Notes under the pieces: generated by a model
Seen by the model: the letters and a program-made list of their open reading frames with translations, nothing else
Database searches by the model: none
Told to the model about the DNA's origin: nothing
In this document: piece after piece, positions 10,218-18,522 of the stretch
How positions within the stretch are numbered: the stretch's first letter is position 1
How the letters are laid out: each line of letters begins with the position of its first letter
Program-made: the position numbers and the translations under genes
From: Capnocytophaga granulosa ATCC 51502
GTDB taxonomy: Bacteria; Bacteroidota; Bacteroidia; Flavobacteriales; Flavobacteriaceae
Reading direction: 5' to 3'
Length of the DNA: 64,000 bases
Assembly: GCF_000411115.1 (NCBI RefSeq)
Contig: NZ_KE150256.1
Location: 62,001-126,000, forward strand

Positions 10218-11903
10218 ATGACCGAACAAGAACTCATCCGTCGAGAGAAGCTCGCAAAGCTCAGGGAATTAGGTATCAACCCATATCCTGCTGAGCTGTT
10301 CCCTGTGAACTTCCTCGCCAAAGACATAGAAACCCAATACGAAGAAGGTAAGGACGTGATCGTAGCTGGCCGCCTGATGTCCTTCCGTATTCAGGGGAAA
10401 GCCTCTTTCGCTACCTTGCAGGACAGCTCTGGTCGCGTACAACTCTACTTCAAGCGCGATGACCTCTGCCCTGGGGAGGACAAGACTCTCTATAATGAGG
10501 TATTCAAAAAGCTCCTAGACTTAGGCGACTTTATCGGGGTAGAAGGTACCCTCTTCACCACCAATATGGGAGAAAAATCCATTGAGGTAAAGCAGTTTAA
10601 AGTATTGTGTAAGACCCTACGCCCGCTCCCCCTCCCTAAGGTAGATGCCCAAGGAAAGGTACACGATGAGTTCAACGATGTAGAACAACGTTACCGTATG
10701 CGCTACGTGGATTTGGTAGTGAATCCGCAGGTGAAAGAAGTATTTCTCAAACGTAATCGCCTATTCAACGCCATGCGTGAGTACTTCAACAATCACGGAT
10801 ATATAGAAGTAGAAACCCCTATCCTTCAGGCGATTCCTGGAGGAGCTTCTGCGCGTCCGTTTATTACCCATCACAACGCTTTGGATATTCCGCTCTATAT
10901 GCGTATTGCCAACGAACTCTACCTTAAGCGCCTCATCGTAGGGGGCTTTGATGGAGTATATGAGTTTGCCAAGAACTTCCGCAACGAGGGAATGGACAGA
11001 ACCCACAATCCTGAATTTACAGGAATGGAAATATATGTGGCTTACAAGGACTACAACTGGATGATGGAATTCACCGAAAACCTCTTGGAATACTGTGCTA
11101 AGGCGGTGAATGGTACTACCAAAGCTACCTTTGGCAAGCACGAAGTGGATTTCAAAGCGCCTTATCCGCGTGTTACCATGACCGAAGCTATCAAACGCTT
11201 TACAGGCTTTGACATTACAGGAAAGAGCGAGGACGAACTTAGAGTTTTCGCCCAATCCATTGGCATAGAAGTAGATGATACCATGGGCAAGGGTAAACTC
11301 ATTGATGAGATATTCGGAGAAAAGTGTGAAGGCAACTTTATCCAACCTACTTTTATCACCGACTATCCTAAAGAGATGTCGCCACTTACCAAGGAACACC
11401 GCAATGACAAGAACCTTACCGAACGCTTTGAACTCATGGTATGTGGTAAGGAGATCGCCAATGCCTATTCCGAGCTAAACGACCCTATCGATCAGCGCGA
11501 ACGCTTTGAGGCACAAATGGCGCTCTCCGAACGTGGAGATGACGAAGCAATGTTTATAGACCAAGACTTCCTCCGCGCCTTAGAGTATGGTATGCCGCCT
11601 ACTTCAGGATTAGGTATTGGTATGGATAGGCTTATTATGTTCCTAACCAACAATGAGACCATACAGGAAGTACTCTTCTTCCCACAGATGCGCCCTGAAC
11701 GCAAGGAAGTAGAACTCTCCGATGACGAAAAACTAATCCTTGACCTGCTTAAAAAGGATAACAAGTTACCTTTGGAAGACCTCAAGGCCAAGACCGGATT
11801 TTCCAATAAGAAATGGGACAAGGCGATCAAGGGACTTACCGCTAAAAAAGTAGCGGCTGTCAGCAAAGAGGGGGAAACGCTTTTTGTATCTATTAATAGC
11901 TAG
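10218..11903 (+). CDS. lysS: Lysyl-tRNA synthetase, class II
   Basis: The 561-residue enzyme charges tRNA-Lys. It has an N-terminal OB-fold anticodon-binding domain (VIVAGRLMSFRIQGKASFATL) and the class II catalytic core: motif 1 around RYRMRYVDLVVNP, motif 2 FRNEGMDRTHNPEFT and motif 3 GLGIGMDRLIMFL. About 60 extra C-terminal residues follow motif 3 (from DDEKLILDLL), a helix-rich extension I associate with Bacteroidota LysS. It is flanked by a good promoter and a terminator, so it is probably transcribed alone. Confidence 0.97.
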   Translation: MTEQELIRREKLAKLRELGINPYPAELFPVNFLAKDIETQYEEGKDVIVAGRLMSFRIQGKASFATLQDSSGRVQLYFKRDDLCPGEDKTLYNEVFKKLLDLGDFIGVEGTLFTTNMGEKSIEVKQFKVLCKTLRPLPLPKVDAQGKVHDEFNDVEQRYRMRYVDLVVNPQVKEVFLKRNRLFNAMREYFNNHGYIEVETPILQAIPGGASARPFITHHNALDIPLYMRIANELYLKRLIVGGFDGVYEFAKNFRNEGMDRTHNPEFTGMEIYVAYKDYNWMMEFTENLLEYCAKAVNGTTKATFGKHEVDFKAPYPRVTMTEAIKRFTGFDITGKSEDELRVFAQSIGIEVDDTMGKGKLIDEIFGEKCEGNFIQPTFITDYPKEMSPLTKEHRNDKNLTERFELMVCGKEIANAYSELNDPIDQRERFEAQMALSERGDDEAMFIDQDFLRALEYGMPPTSGLGIGMDRLIMFLTNNETIQEVLFFPQMRPERKEVELSDDEKLILDLLKKDNKLPLEDLKAKTGFSNKKWDKAIKGLTAKKVAAVSKEGETLFVSINS

Positions 11904-11938
11904 TGGTTAAACTGCCAACTGAACTGATTAACATAACA

Positions 11939-11975
11939 AAGCCCCAAGCTGTAAGGCATGGGGTTTTTGTTTTTA
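11939..11975 (+). terminator. Rho-independent terminator of lysS
   Basis: CCCCA pairs with TGGGG across a short loop region (about 11943-11963) and is followed by TTTTTGTTTTT. It begins some 35 bp after the lysS stop. Confidence 0.7.
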
Positions 11976-11997
11976 GAAGGTTATAGTCAATCATATT

Positions 11998-12228
11998 TAA
12001 CGTGAGTTCGATATAACGAAAGCTCCCACAGATTTTCACGGATTTCACAGATTTTTTATGTTTGTGTAATTGTGCTGTTGCGATTTACACAGATTTTTAT
12101 AAGGCCAAAGGCCTTATTTATCCGTGGAAATTAAGGAGTTATACTTAGTTGTTGTATTATTCTCTCCGTGAAAATCCGTGGAATCTGTGGGAGAAAAATA
12201 TAATTTTGTTTACGTCGAACTCACATTA
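11998..12228. mobile_element. MITE-like palindromic element, copy 1 (231 bp)
   Basis: The ends TAACGTGAGTTCGA and TCGAACTCACATTA are inverted repeats with one mismatch. Inside lie a second inverted pair (CTCCCACAGATTTTCACGG near the left, CCGTGGAATCTGTGGGAG near the right) and a central AAGGCCAAAGGCCTT palindrome. A nearly identical copy lies at 59645-59876, and a shorter relative at 18289-18468. It encodes no protein. The preceding TATAGTCAATCATATTTA (11981-11998) also recurs at 60041-60058. Confidence 0.75.
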
Positions 12229-12304
12229 CTTTTAGTTACATACACTTGTCCAGCTTTTCTTCTATTCTTCTGTCAGCTCATTAAAATTCATGTCATCATG
12301 AAGA

Positions 12305-12550
12305 CTAAGTATACAATTTGTCTACCAGTTCCTCTGCCAATATTCCTGATTCTGTCAGTTCATAATCTTTATCAAAGCCATATATATCAAGATAATCTAA
12401 TGCTAAATCTCTTATTTTATCCATATCATCTTCAGATAACTCAATAATGACTATATGATTATCCTTATAGAAAACGTTAGTAATTATAGATTGTTTCATT
12501 AAATCTTGCAAAAAATAATATTGTTTTATCGTTAATTTCACTCTTTGCAT
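12305..12550 (-). CDS. Small acidic protein, candidate immunity protein
   Basis: The 81-residue protein is basic and aromatic at the start (KLTIKQYYFLQDL) and acidic afterwards (ELSEDDMDKIRDLALDYLD), without membrane segments. I recall similar small proteins downstream of contact-dependent toxin C-termini, but this is memory, not a search. Its start overlaps an out-of-frame remnant (12477-12632) whose sequence resembles a toxin C-terminus, which supports an orphan immunity role. It is the last gene of an AT-rich minus-strand cluster. Confidence 0.5.
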   Translation of the reverse strand: MQRVKLTIKQYYFLQDLMKQSIITNVFYKDNHIVIIELSEDDMDKIRDLALDYLDIYGFDKDYELTESGILAEELVDKLYT

Positions 12551-12632
12551 AATCTTTTTGCTTTTTTAGTTGAAGTTGATTAACAGATATAATTTTACCC
12601 GTTGTTGGATTAATAACTACTTCTGCTTTTCT
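12477..12632 (-). pseudogene. Possible C-terminal remnant of a polymorphic toxin
   Basis: In a different frame from its neighbours, the minus strand reads KAEVVINPTTGKIISVN and then a lysine-rich tail to a stop at 12477. V-I-N-P-T-T-G-K-I-I style endings are common in nuclease-type polymorphic toxin domains. No start or upstream toxin sequence remains, and the stretch overlaps the 5' end of the 81-residue gene. It may be a decayed toxin tip or chance. Confidence 0.3.
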
Positions 12633-13138
12633 ACATAGAAGGACAATACATCACCATAGTTATAGGGATCACTTATGTATTCTATCACTATATTTTTATT
12701 AGGAAATTTATGTTTAAAATAAATATTCCAAGAAAATTGTATGAATTCACCTATCTTTCTAAATAATTTATCATCTATAGTATCCGTACAATGAGCAAAT
12801 AAATCATATAACTTTAATTTATTTATCTCAAATTCTATTTCTCTACTATTGTTATATCTTTTCTTGAGATTCTTATAAAGAAGGTCATCAAAATTATCTT
12901 TTAGAAAAATACAATCCTCAATTTCTATAATCTCAGGAAATAGTAATTTACCTATGATTAAAATATCATCAGGATGGATATTAAAGCTTATATATTGATA
13001 CATGTCAATATTATCTTTCTTAGACCATCTGTCTTTCCACTTTATATATTTGTCAATTTCTTCCAGATTCATATTAAATATTTTTATAGAATTTTTCCTA
13101 CCTCTGATAGCCAAACAAAGTTCTTCATTATGTAGCAT
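12617..13138 (-). CDS. Hypothetical AT-rich protein in immunity-like cluster
   Basis: The 173-residue soluble protein has no signal peptide and no motif I recognise. It has an NMNLEEIDKYIKWKDRW start region, a FPEIIEIEDCIFLKDNF segment and an aromatic C-terminal half. Base composition is strongly AT-rich compared with lysS, as for its neighbours, which suggests horizontal acquisition. Position within a run of small co-directional genes that includes SUKH-like proteins suggests an immunity role; this is inference. Confidence 0.5.
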   Translation of the reverse strand: MLHNEELCLAIRGRKNSIKIFNMNLEEIDKYIKWKDRWSKKDNIDMYQYISFNIHPDDILIIGKLLFPEIIEIEDCIFLKDNFDDLLYKNLKKRYNNSREIEFEINKLKLYDLFAHCTDTIDDKLFRKIGEFIQFSWNIYFKHKFPNKNIVIEYISDPYNYGDVLSFYVEKQK

Positions 13139-13165
13139 GTATCTAAATAAATAGCGCTTGTAACA

Positions 13166-13555
13166 CTATAATATCCCCTCCTCTACTTGTTCTAAGATAT
13201 AACTCCACCAAGTATTTGGCTCCAAACATGGAGTGTCTATTTTAAAAAAGTGGCTTTTTATAGTTTTTAGCTTTTTCAACCGTAATGTATCACTGTATTC
13301 TTCTTGAAAATCAAAGTTTTGTATAAAAAACAGCAAGCAATCTAAGAGTTGGTTCAAGGACGAATTTATAAAAAGAATACTCTCTGATAGAGAATAAACA
13401 GAGTGGTTGCTACTGCTAACCCCTATTTTATCCTCGTAATCAACTCCTATAATATAAAAATCACCTTCTGTATAAACAGGAAGTTTAAAAGAAAGCCCTA
13501 TAAAGCTAAGGTCTAAAAAGTTTCTTATTATTTTCTCTATTTCTAATTTATCCAT
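13166..13555 (-). CDS. Possible SUKH-4-like immunity protein
   Basis: The 129-residue protein has the layout of the SUKH superfamily: a central beta segment with YIIGVDYEDKIGVSSSNHSVYSL, then FINSSLNQLLDCLLFF. The latter resembles the V-N-S-S-L-x-Q-F-L motif I associate with SUKH-4. SUKH proteins neutralise diverse nuclease and deaminase toxins. It lies 2 bp from the stop of the upstream 219-residue gene, suggesting co-transcription. No intact toxin gene is adjacent, so this may be a stand-alone immunity gene. Confidence 0.45.
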   Translation of the reverse strand: MDKLEIEKIIRNFLDLSFIGLSFKLPVYTEGDFYIIGVDYEDKIGVSSSNHSVYSLSESILFINSSLNQLLDCLLFFIQNFDFQEEYSDTLRLKKLKTIKSHFFKIDTPCLEPNTWWSYILEQVEEGIL

Positions 13556-13557
13556 TT

Positions 13558-14217
13558 CTATTTAGATAGATTGGTTTTTATTGAATGTTCCTTATTTCTA
13601 AAAATATTCCTATCTTCTAAAGAAAAAAGACGGGGTGTTTGTAGTGTTTTTACTAATTTCATTTGTGCATTGACTTCATCTCTGACAATACTCTTATCCA
13701 TATTATCAAAAAGATACCCCCATTTGTACGAGGCGATGATATACGAAATAACTTCCATAGGCGCATGGATAGCACGCTCTCCATACCTTTCTGCCTTTTG
13801 TTTTATCCCTCTGTAAATCTCATCAAAGCGACCTATTAAGAGAAGAATACACAGTTCAGGAAATATTTCATCATCATAACTTTCGTATTTTTGCTGTAAG
13901 ATATTCTTAGGATTTATAATTTTTCCTTGCTCATCTATTACAAAAGGATAGGTTTGTTCAAAAACAGACACTAACACTTTCCTTTTTTCATCTACCTGAT
14001 ATAACATTTCCCAACAAGAAAAATACATCTCACTAAATAGGGCGTATTCCTCTGGATACGTCTCTTTATAAGAGGCTAACACATCAAACGGATAGGATAT
14101 ATTCCACAAATTCCAAAACAGTATATTATCCTTAGTGATATACTGAAATTCACGTTGTATATATTCCTTATATTCTTTATATTCCAAGAATGCTTCTGTT
14201 CGCGCTTCTTCTGTCAT
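13558..14217 (-). CDS. Hypothetical protein in immunity-like cluster
   Basis: The 219-residue protein is soluble and rich in aromatic and acidic residues, with predicted helices (FLEYKEYKEYIQREFQY, CILLLIGRFDEIYRGIKQKAERYG). I do not recognise a family. The start at 14217 is the first ATG after the SUKH gene, and the stop sits 2 bp before the next gene. Its place between two SUKH-like genes suggests a related immunity function. Confidence 0.5.
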   Translation of the reverse strand: MTEEARTEAFLEYKEYKEYIQREFQYITKDNILFWNLWNISYPFDVLASYKETYPEEYALFSEMYFSCWEMLYQVDEKRKVLVSVFEQTYPFVIDEQGKIINPKNILQQKYESYDDEIFPELCILLLIGRFDEIYRGIKQKAERYGERAIHAPMEVISYIIASYKWGYLFDNMDKSIVRDEVNAQMKLVKTLQTPRLFSLEDRNIFRNKEHSIKTNLSK

Positions 14218-14264
14218 TTTAATTTGATGCTACTTATTGAAAATATTGAGGATTTATTACCTAA

Positions 14265-14702
14265 TTATGGCAGAGTGGTATGCTCTAAAATGGTTATAAA
14301 CTCACTGAATGTATCGCATACAAAATAGGTATTACAATCGCTATTGGAAGCCTCAAAAAAATGAGAATGGTCATAAAAATAAATCCCTTTGGAGAAATCA
14401 CCCACGTCTGTGGTTACTAAAAGGAGCATCCCTCCTCCTGGATCTGTCCCAATGACAAGGCTTTTGTCGGGAAAATCCTCATGGAACTCTTCATAGGTTT
14501 CTATACATTCTTCTATATCATAGAAAAGCTCAAACATAATGTATTCCTCTATATCCTTTACATAGAAATAGGCTTCATCAATGGTAGCACCGTCATTTTG
14601 GGCTAAAAAATTAAAATAATCATCAGGCAAGGTAAAGCCTAAAAACTCCTGAAAAGCAAGGGCTTTTGCTTCACTACCTTTGTTAATTGCTTCTATTTTC
14701 AT
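14265..14702 (-). CDS. SMI1/KNR4 (SUKH) family protein
   Basis: The 145-residue protein shows the SUKH fold signature: an early helix followed by LGFTLPDDYFNFLAQNDGA, a beta strand leading to the VIGTDPGGGMLLLV core, and a terminal FCDTF-like helix region (VCDTFSEFITILEH). SUKH proteins act as immunity factors against polymorphic toxins in bacteria. It is the first gene of the minus-strand cluster and has a good -7 box 94 bp upstream. The specific toxin it counters cannot be told from sequence. Confidence 0.8.
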   Translation of the reverse strand: MKIEAINKGSEAKALAFQEFLGFTLPDDYFNFLAQNDGATIDEAYFYVKDIEEYIMFELFYDIEECIETYEEFHEDFPDKSLVIGTDPGGGMLLLVTTDVGDFSKGIYFYDHSHFFEASNSDCNTYFVCDTFSEFITILEHTTLP

Positions 14703-14795
14703 ACTAAAGCTGTTTAACCTTTTTAGAGGTGTAAAAGTTCCTCAAATTAATAATTTTGGTACAAAAAGAGAGCACTAAAACTCAGTAACTTTGGG

Positions 14796-14803
14796 CAAAG
14801 ATA
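14796..14803 (-). promoter_or_regulatory. -7 promoter box for the SUKH cluster
   Basis: The complement reads TATCTTTG, matching TAnnTTTG, upstream of the first gene of the 12305-14702 minus-strand cluster. Confidence 0.5.
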
Positions 14804-14860
14804 CAATAAATAAACGGATTATTTCTTTTTTAAGTGTAGAAAAAAGAGAATCTAAGAGCA

Positions 14861-15040
14861 ATAATGTCCTATTACTACTTGAACAAATGGAGTAAAACGG
14901 GAGCTTTCAGTGAATATAGTTGGATCTATTAAGGAAGAAGAAATTAGACTTAGCTTACGTTCAATTGGATGGAAGCCCTAAAACTGGAAATCACAATGAT
15001 TTATTAGGGTTTATCTCCCATTTTCTTAAAAAGATGTAAC
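14861..15040 (+). pseudogene. Degraded transposase fragment (IS5-like)
   Basis: One frame reads YYYLNKWSKTGAF up to a stop near 14931. A shifted frame then reads LLRKKKLDLAYVQLDGS followed by about 20 residues to a stop at 15040. The YYY-x-KW...GxF segment followed by LDL-x-VQLDGS resembles the middle of IS5-group transposases (typically ...LDGSHT-x-A-K). The frame is broken, lacks start and catalytic C-terminus, and no terminal inverted repeats were found. Confidence 0.45.
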
Positions 15041-15083
15041 AATTTTTAACATTCCGTATGTCGCATAATATCTAATTTTGTTG

Positions 15084-15091
15084 TATTTTTG
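15084..15091 (+). promoter_or_regulatory. -7 promoter box for the 15136 receptor gene
   Basis: TATTTTTG fits the TAnnTTTG consensus and lies 44 bp before the ATG at 15136. Confidence 0.5.
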
Positions 15092-15135
15092 TGATAAAGA
15101 ATTAACAACCATCTTCATTAACCAAAAATATAAAA

Positions 15136-17460
15136 ATGAAAAATATTATCCTATTACTATTCTTAGTCGTTAGTGCCACTACTGCTGCACAGACTACTTT
15201 TAGAGGCACATTGGTCAACCCCGATCAGAAACCCGTCAGTGATGCAAATATTATCCTGATGTCGCTCCCTGATTCTACCTTAGTAAAGGGAGTTATCAGC
15301 AATGGACATGGTTCTTTTGAACTACCCAATCCCGCTAATAGCAAAAAGGTGCTTATTAAAATCACACATTTGGAATACCAAGAGAAAGTATTGTCTCCTA
15401 CAAGTAGTAATTTAGGTACGATTGTTCTAATTCCCACTTCTAATGAATTAGATGCTGTGGTTGTTACTGCCCGCCGCCGTCCTATTTTGGAACAGAAAGG
15501 CACTCGCATTAGTACCAATGTAGCACAATCTACCTTGCAAAAATTGCCCACTACCGATATGCTATTGAACTTCCTACCTGGGGTTAGTACTTCCTATACA
15601 GGCGGTGGCTTCGAAGTTTTTGGCAAGGGGAATCCCATCTTCTATATTAATAATCGCAGGGTGCGTAACCTTGATGAAGTGTATCAGCTATCTCCAAAAG
15701 ATATTGAGCGTATAGAGATGGAAACCCAACCAGGTGCCGCTTTCGATAATACAGTAGGCGCTGTTATCTACATCATACTCAAAAAGAAACCAGGAGATGG
15801 ACTTAGTGGGGCAGCTGAAAACACCTTCTATTTCTTCAAAAAAGGCATAATGGATGAAACTTGGCTAAGCCTCAACTATCGTAAAGGGAAAACCGACTGG
15901 TTTACAAGTATAAGTAATGATAATCATTTTAACCAAGAAGACTATAATGTAGCTCAGGATTTGCAAGTATTTACCCAAAATAACCAGTGGCGAGTACTCA
16001 ATGATGAAACCCGTCAAAATCAGCACAAAAACATTAAAACAAAGATAGGATTTGCACACGAATTCTCTGAAGAACACTCTCTGGGTATGAGCATAAGAGG
16101 GAGTATTATACCTTTCAGCGGACACAACTTTAGCACTCAAGAAACGACCACTTATAAGAACCAATTGCTTACTGCTCAGGGGCGCAATGAGTATGACCAA
16201 TTTGAGCAAGACAAAAAACTCAGTGTCAATGCCTATTACGAAGGCAAACTCACTGATGTACTAAAAATGCAAACTGATGTGGATTATATCGGTCTGCGTT
16301 CTGATAATACTTCAGACATTGTCGAGCACAACCTCCTTAATACAACCTCTCGCAACGTACACACGCATTCCGATGTGATTTCTAATTGGTGGGGGCTCAA
16401 GACCACTTTCTTTCAACAGTTAGGCAAAGGGACTCTTGGCTATGGTGTTGAGGTAAGTAACCTACACCGCACTGAGAATTACCAAGACAATGTACTTTCT
16501 GCCTTCAATGCTAAAAATAACGAAACTCGTTCGGATGCTTTTCTTAGTTTTTCCTATCCTATCAAAAAGGTAAATCTAAAACTTGGCACACGCTATGAGT
16601 ATGCTGATTTTGATTATTATGAAAACGAGCAGAAAAGCGAAGCGAAAAGTAAGACCTATCGAGATTGGTTGCCTAATGTATCGGTAGCTTTCCCTTGGGA
16701 GAAAACTCAAATAACTTTCAGCTATGCGCGCAAGATTAAGCACCCTACCTTCCATGATCTCAGTGACTACAATAGCTATGTTTCTTCTTTCCTGTACAAT
16801 CGCGGAAACCCTTATATTACACCTCAACTCACTGATGAGTGGAATACGCTGGCCACTTATGGCCCTGTATCAGCTTCCGTTACTTATTCCCTTATTCACA
16901 AGGGAATTTATGCCGATTACCAACTCTCTTCTATCAACTCCGATGCAGTAGAAGAAATCCTTCGTAATTATGACGATTTTAGCCTACTGAAATGTGCACT
17001 TAATGCTCAAAAACAAATAGGAAAGTGGATGCCTAAACTTACCCTTACCTATGAAAAACCTTTTGCTGATAAGGTGTTTTACAAAAGTGAAGGACTTTTT
17101 TCAGTAGAATGGATGAACCAAATCACCCCTTCAGAAAATTGGCTTTTTTTAGTTATGCTTCTCTATAAGAGCAAAGGATCTATGCAAGAAGCCTACTACA
17201 TATACAAGCCTGTAAGTGGTGTATTTGTAGGAGTAGCACGTGCATTCTTCCACCAATCACTTTCTGTATATGCTGTAGCCTCCGACTTTTATAATGGGCT
17301 GAACCGACATGCCCGTATACAAAACTCATACATCAGTAACAGTACCGCCTATAGCTACAGTAATTTTAGTTTCAAGATAGGGATAAGCTATAACTTCAAC
17401 ACTACCCGAAGCAAATACAAAGGAAAAGAAATAAGTGAGGAGGAAAACAACCGGATGTAA
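15136..17460 (+). CDS. TonB-dependent-type outer-membrane receptor (OMP_b-brl_3 family)
   Basis: The 774-residue protein has a signal peptide ending near TAAQ and a carboxypeptidase-D-like domain (about residues 22-100, GTLVNPDQKPVSDANIILMSLPDSTLV). A plug-like region follows (LLNFLPGVS, FYINNRRVRNLDEVYQLSPKDIERIEM), then a long barrel rich in aromatic strands. It matches the outer-membrane beta-barrel family with the GxPxxYINxR plug motif rather than SusC. No SusD is adjacent. The substrate is unknown. It has its own promoter box and stands alone between an IS remnant and a convergent DUF2797 gene. Confidence 0.85.
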   Translation: MKNIILLLFLVVSATTAAQTTFRGTLVNPDQKPVSDANIILMSLPDSTLVKGVISNGHGSFELPNPANSKKVLIKITHLEYQEKVLSPTSSNLGTIVLIPTSNELDAVVVTARRRPILEQKGTRISTNVAQSTLQKLPTTDMLLNFLPGVSTSYTGGGFEVFGKGNPIFYINNRRVRNLDEVYQLSPKDIERIEMETQPGAAFDNTVGAVIYIILKKKPGDGLSGAAENTFYFFKKGIMDETWLSLNYRKGKTDWFTSISNDNHFNQEDYNVAQDLQVFTQNNQWRVLNDETRQNQHKNIKTKIGFAHEFSEEHSLGMSIRGSIIPFSGHNFSTQETTTYKNQLLTAQGRNEYDQFEQDKKLSVNAYYEGKLTDVLKMQTDVDYIGLRSDNTSDIVEHNLLNTTSRNVHTHSDVISNWWGLKTTFFQQLGKGTLGYGVEVSNLHRTENYQDNVLSAFNAKNNETRSDAFLSFSYPIKKVNLKLGTRYEYADFDYYENEQKSEAKSKTYRDWLPNVSVAFPWEKTQITFSYARKIKHPTFHDLSDYNSYVSSFLYNRGNPYITPQLTDEWNTLATYGPVSASVTYSLIHKGIYADYQLSSINSDAVEEILRNYDDFSLLKCALNAQKQIGKWMPKLTLTYEKPFADKVFYKSEGLFSVEWMNQITPSENWLFLVMLLYKSKGSMQEAYYIYKPVSGVFVGVARAFFHQSLSVYAVASDFYNGLNRHARIQNSYISNSTAYSYSNFSFKIGISYNFNTTRSKYKGKEISEEENNRM

Positions 17461-17461
17461 T

Positions 17462-18259
17462 TTAAGAAAAACTAATTTCCACTACAAACCCCTCGTGTCC
17501 ACGTACATTAAATACCGTATTATCCTCAAAGAGGAGGTATTGCCCTTTGATTCCCATAAGCCTACCCTGATATTGTAGGGTCTTGGGCATGGTGAGGCTT
17601 GTCACTTTGGTAGGATACCTAAGGACGGGATAGTTGATATGATAGATAGGTACTTCTTCACTGAAGTAAGACAAGGTCTCTTGGGGTAGAAACGCTTTTA
17701 AGCCTTGTTTGATAGTATTGAGATCCACTACTTGTAGGGTATTGGTGACCATCTTGCGCCAATTGGTCTTATCGGAGATATGCGCTTTGAGGGCGACCTC
17801 CCCTATCCCTGCCAAGTAGCGGTTGGGTACCTCCAACATTACCAAGGCCTCATGAGCGCCTTGGTCTATCCAGCGGGTAGGCATCTGTGTTTTGCGGGTA
17901 ACGCCTACTTTCACCTCACTGGAGTTGGCCAAGTAAAGCAAGTGCGGTTGTAGCTGTACCTGCTGTTCGTAAGCCAAATCCCTATCCTCTATACCCAGAT
18001 GTGCCTTGCTCAGCTCTGGGCGGATGATCCACTCCCCTACCTCTGGGGCTTCAAAAAAACATTTCTTACAGAGTCCCTGCCTGTAGATCTCCTTGGGTTG
18101 CCCACAGTGCAAACAGTGGTAACCCGCAAAGCGCAGGGTGAGCTGTTGTCCTAATAGGTCGTTCATGGGTAGCTCTCCTTCCTCTAAAGAAAGATAATAT
18201 TGTACAGGCGTTTGTGCCTCGGTTCGCATTTTTCTTAAAACCGTTTGGTAGGTATTCAT
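17462..18259 (-). CDS. DUF2797 family protein
   Basis: The 265-residue protein begins with the LRKM motif seen at the N-terminus of this family. It has a zinc-ribbon-like pair CLHCGQ and CKKCFF (about residues 54-75) and the EVKVGVTRKTQMPTRWIDQGA core, which resembles a GIY-YIG-like layout. The biochemical role is unknown. The gene converges on the upstream receptor gene, with one base between the two stops. It is divergent from the GH3 gene, and a palindromic element separates the two start sites. Confidence 0.75.
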   Translation of the reverse strand: MNTYQTVLRKMRTEAQTPVQYYLSLEEGELPMNDLLGQQLTLRFAGYHCLHCGQPKEIYRQGLCKKCFFEAPEVGEWIIRPELSKAHLGIEDRDLAYEQQVQLQPHLLYLANSSEVKVGVTRKTQMPTRWIDQGAHEALVMLEVPNRYLAGIGEVALKAHISDKTNWRKMVTNTLQVVDLNTIKQGLKAFLPQETLSYFSEEVPIYHINYPVLRYPTKVTSLTMPKTLQYQGRLMGIKGQYLLFEDNTVFNVRGHEGFVVEISFS

Positions 18260-18267
18260 ATTTTTTG

Positions 18268-18275
18268 TACTTTTA
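18268..18275 (+). promoter_or_regulatory. Possible -7 box (TACTTTTA) facing the GH3 gene
   Basis: TACTTTTA differs from TAnnTTTG at the last base. TTTG at 18244-18247, 20 bp upstream, could be the -33 element. If active, transcription would cross the palindromic element before reaching the GH3 ATG. Confidence 0.3.
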
Positions 18276-18288
18276 CGTCCGCTATAGA

Positions 18289-18468
18289 ATGAGAGTCCTA
18301 TGTAAGTAAATTACTTATTTCTGTATTTGCTCCCACAGATCTTCACGGATTTCACAGAGAAAAATACAGGTAACCACTAAGTATAATATTGTGATTTTCA
18401 CAGATAAATAAGGCTTTCAGCCTTATAATAATCTATGTAATCCGAGAAAATCCGTGGGAGACTCTCAT
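18289..18468. mobile_element. MITE-like palindromic element, related family (180 bp)
   Basis: Perfect 9-bp ends ATGAGAGTC and GACTCTCAT enclose the same subterminal core as the 231-bp elements: CTCCCACAGATCTTCACGG (18330-18348) and, inverted, CCGAGAAAATCCGTGGGAG (18442-18460). The centre carries AAGGCTTTCAGCCTT. It lies between two divergent genes and encodes nothing. Confidence 0.65.
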
Positions 18469-18474
18469 GATTGA

Positions 18475-18482
18475 CAAAAGTA
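18475..18482 (-). promoter_or_regulatory. -7 box facing the DUF2797 gene
   Basis: The complement reads TACTTTTG. It sits on the far side of the palindromic element, so a transcript from here would cross the element before entering DUF2797. Confidence 0.35.
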
Positions 18483-18522
18483 GTAAAAATAAACCAAACT
18501 CCGAACATCTTTTTTAGAAAAT

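Noticed and set aside
10761..11399. A 212-codon minus-strand frame inside lysS
   Set aside because: It lies entirely antisense to a certain housekeeping gene and resembles no protein; it is a shadow frame.
12178..12447. Plus-strand frame across the MITE end
   Set aside because: It starts inside a repeat and runs antisense to the 81-residue gene; the sequence is not protein-like.
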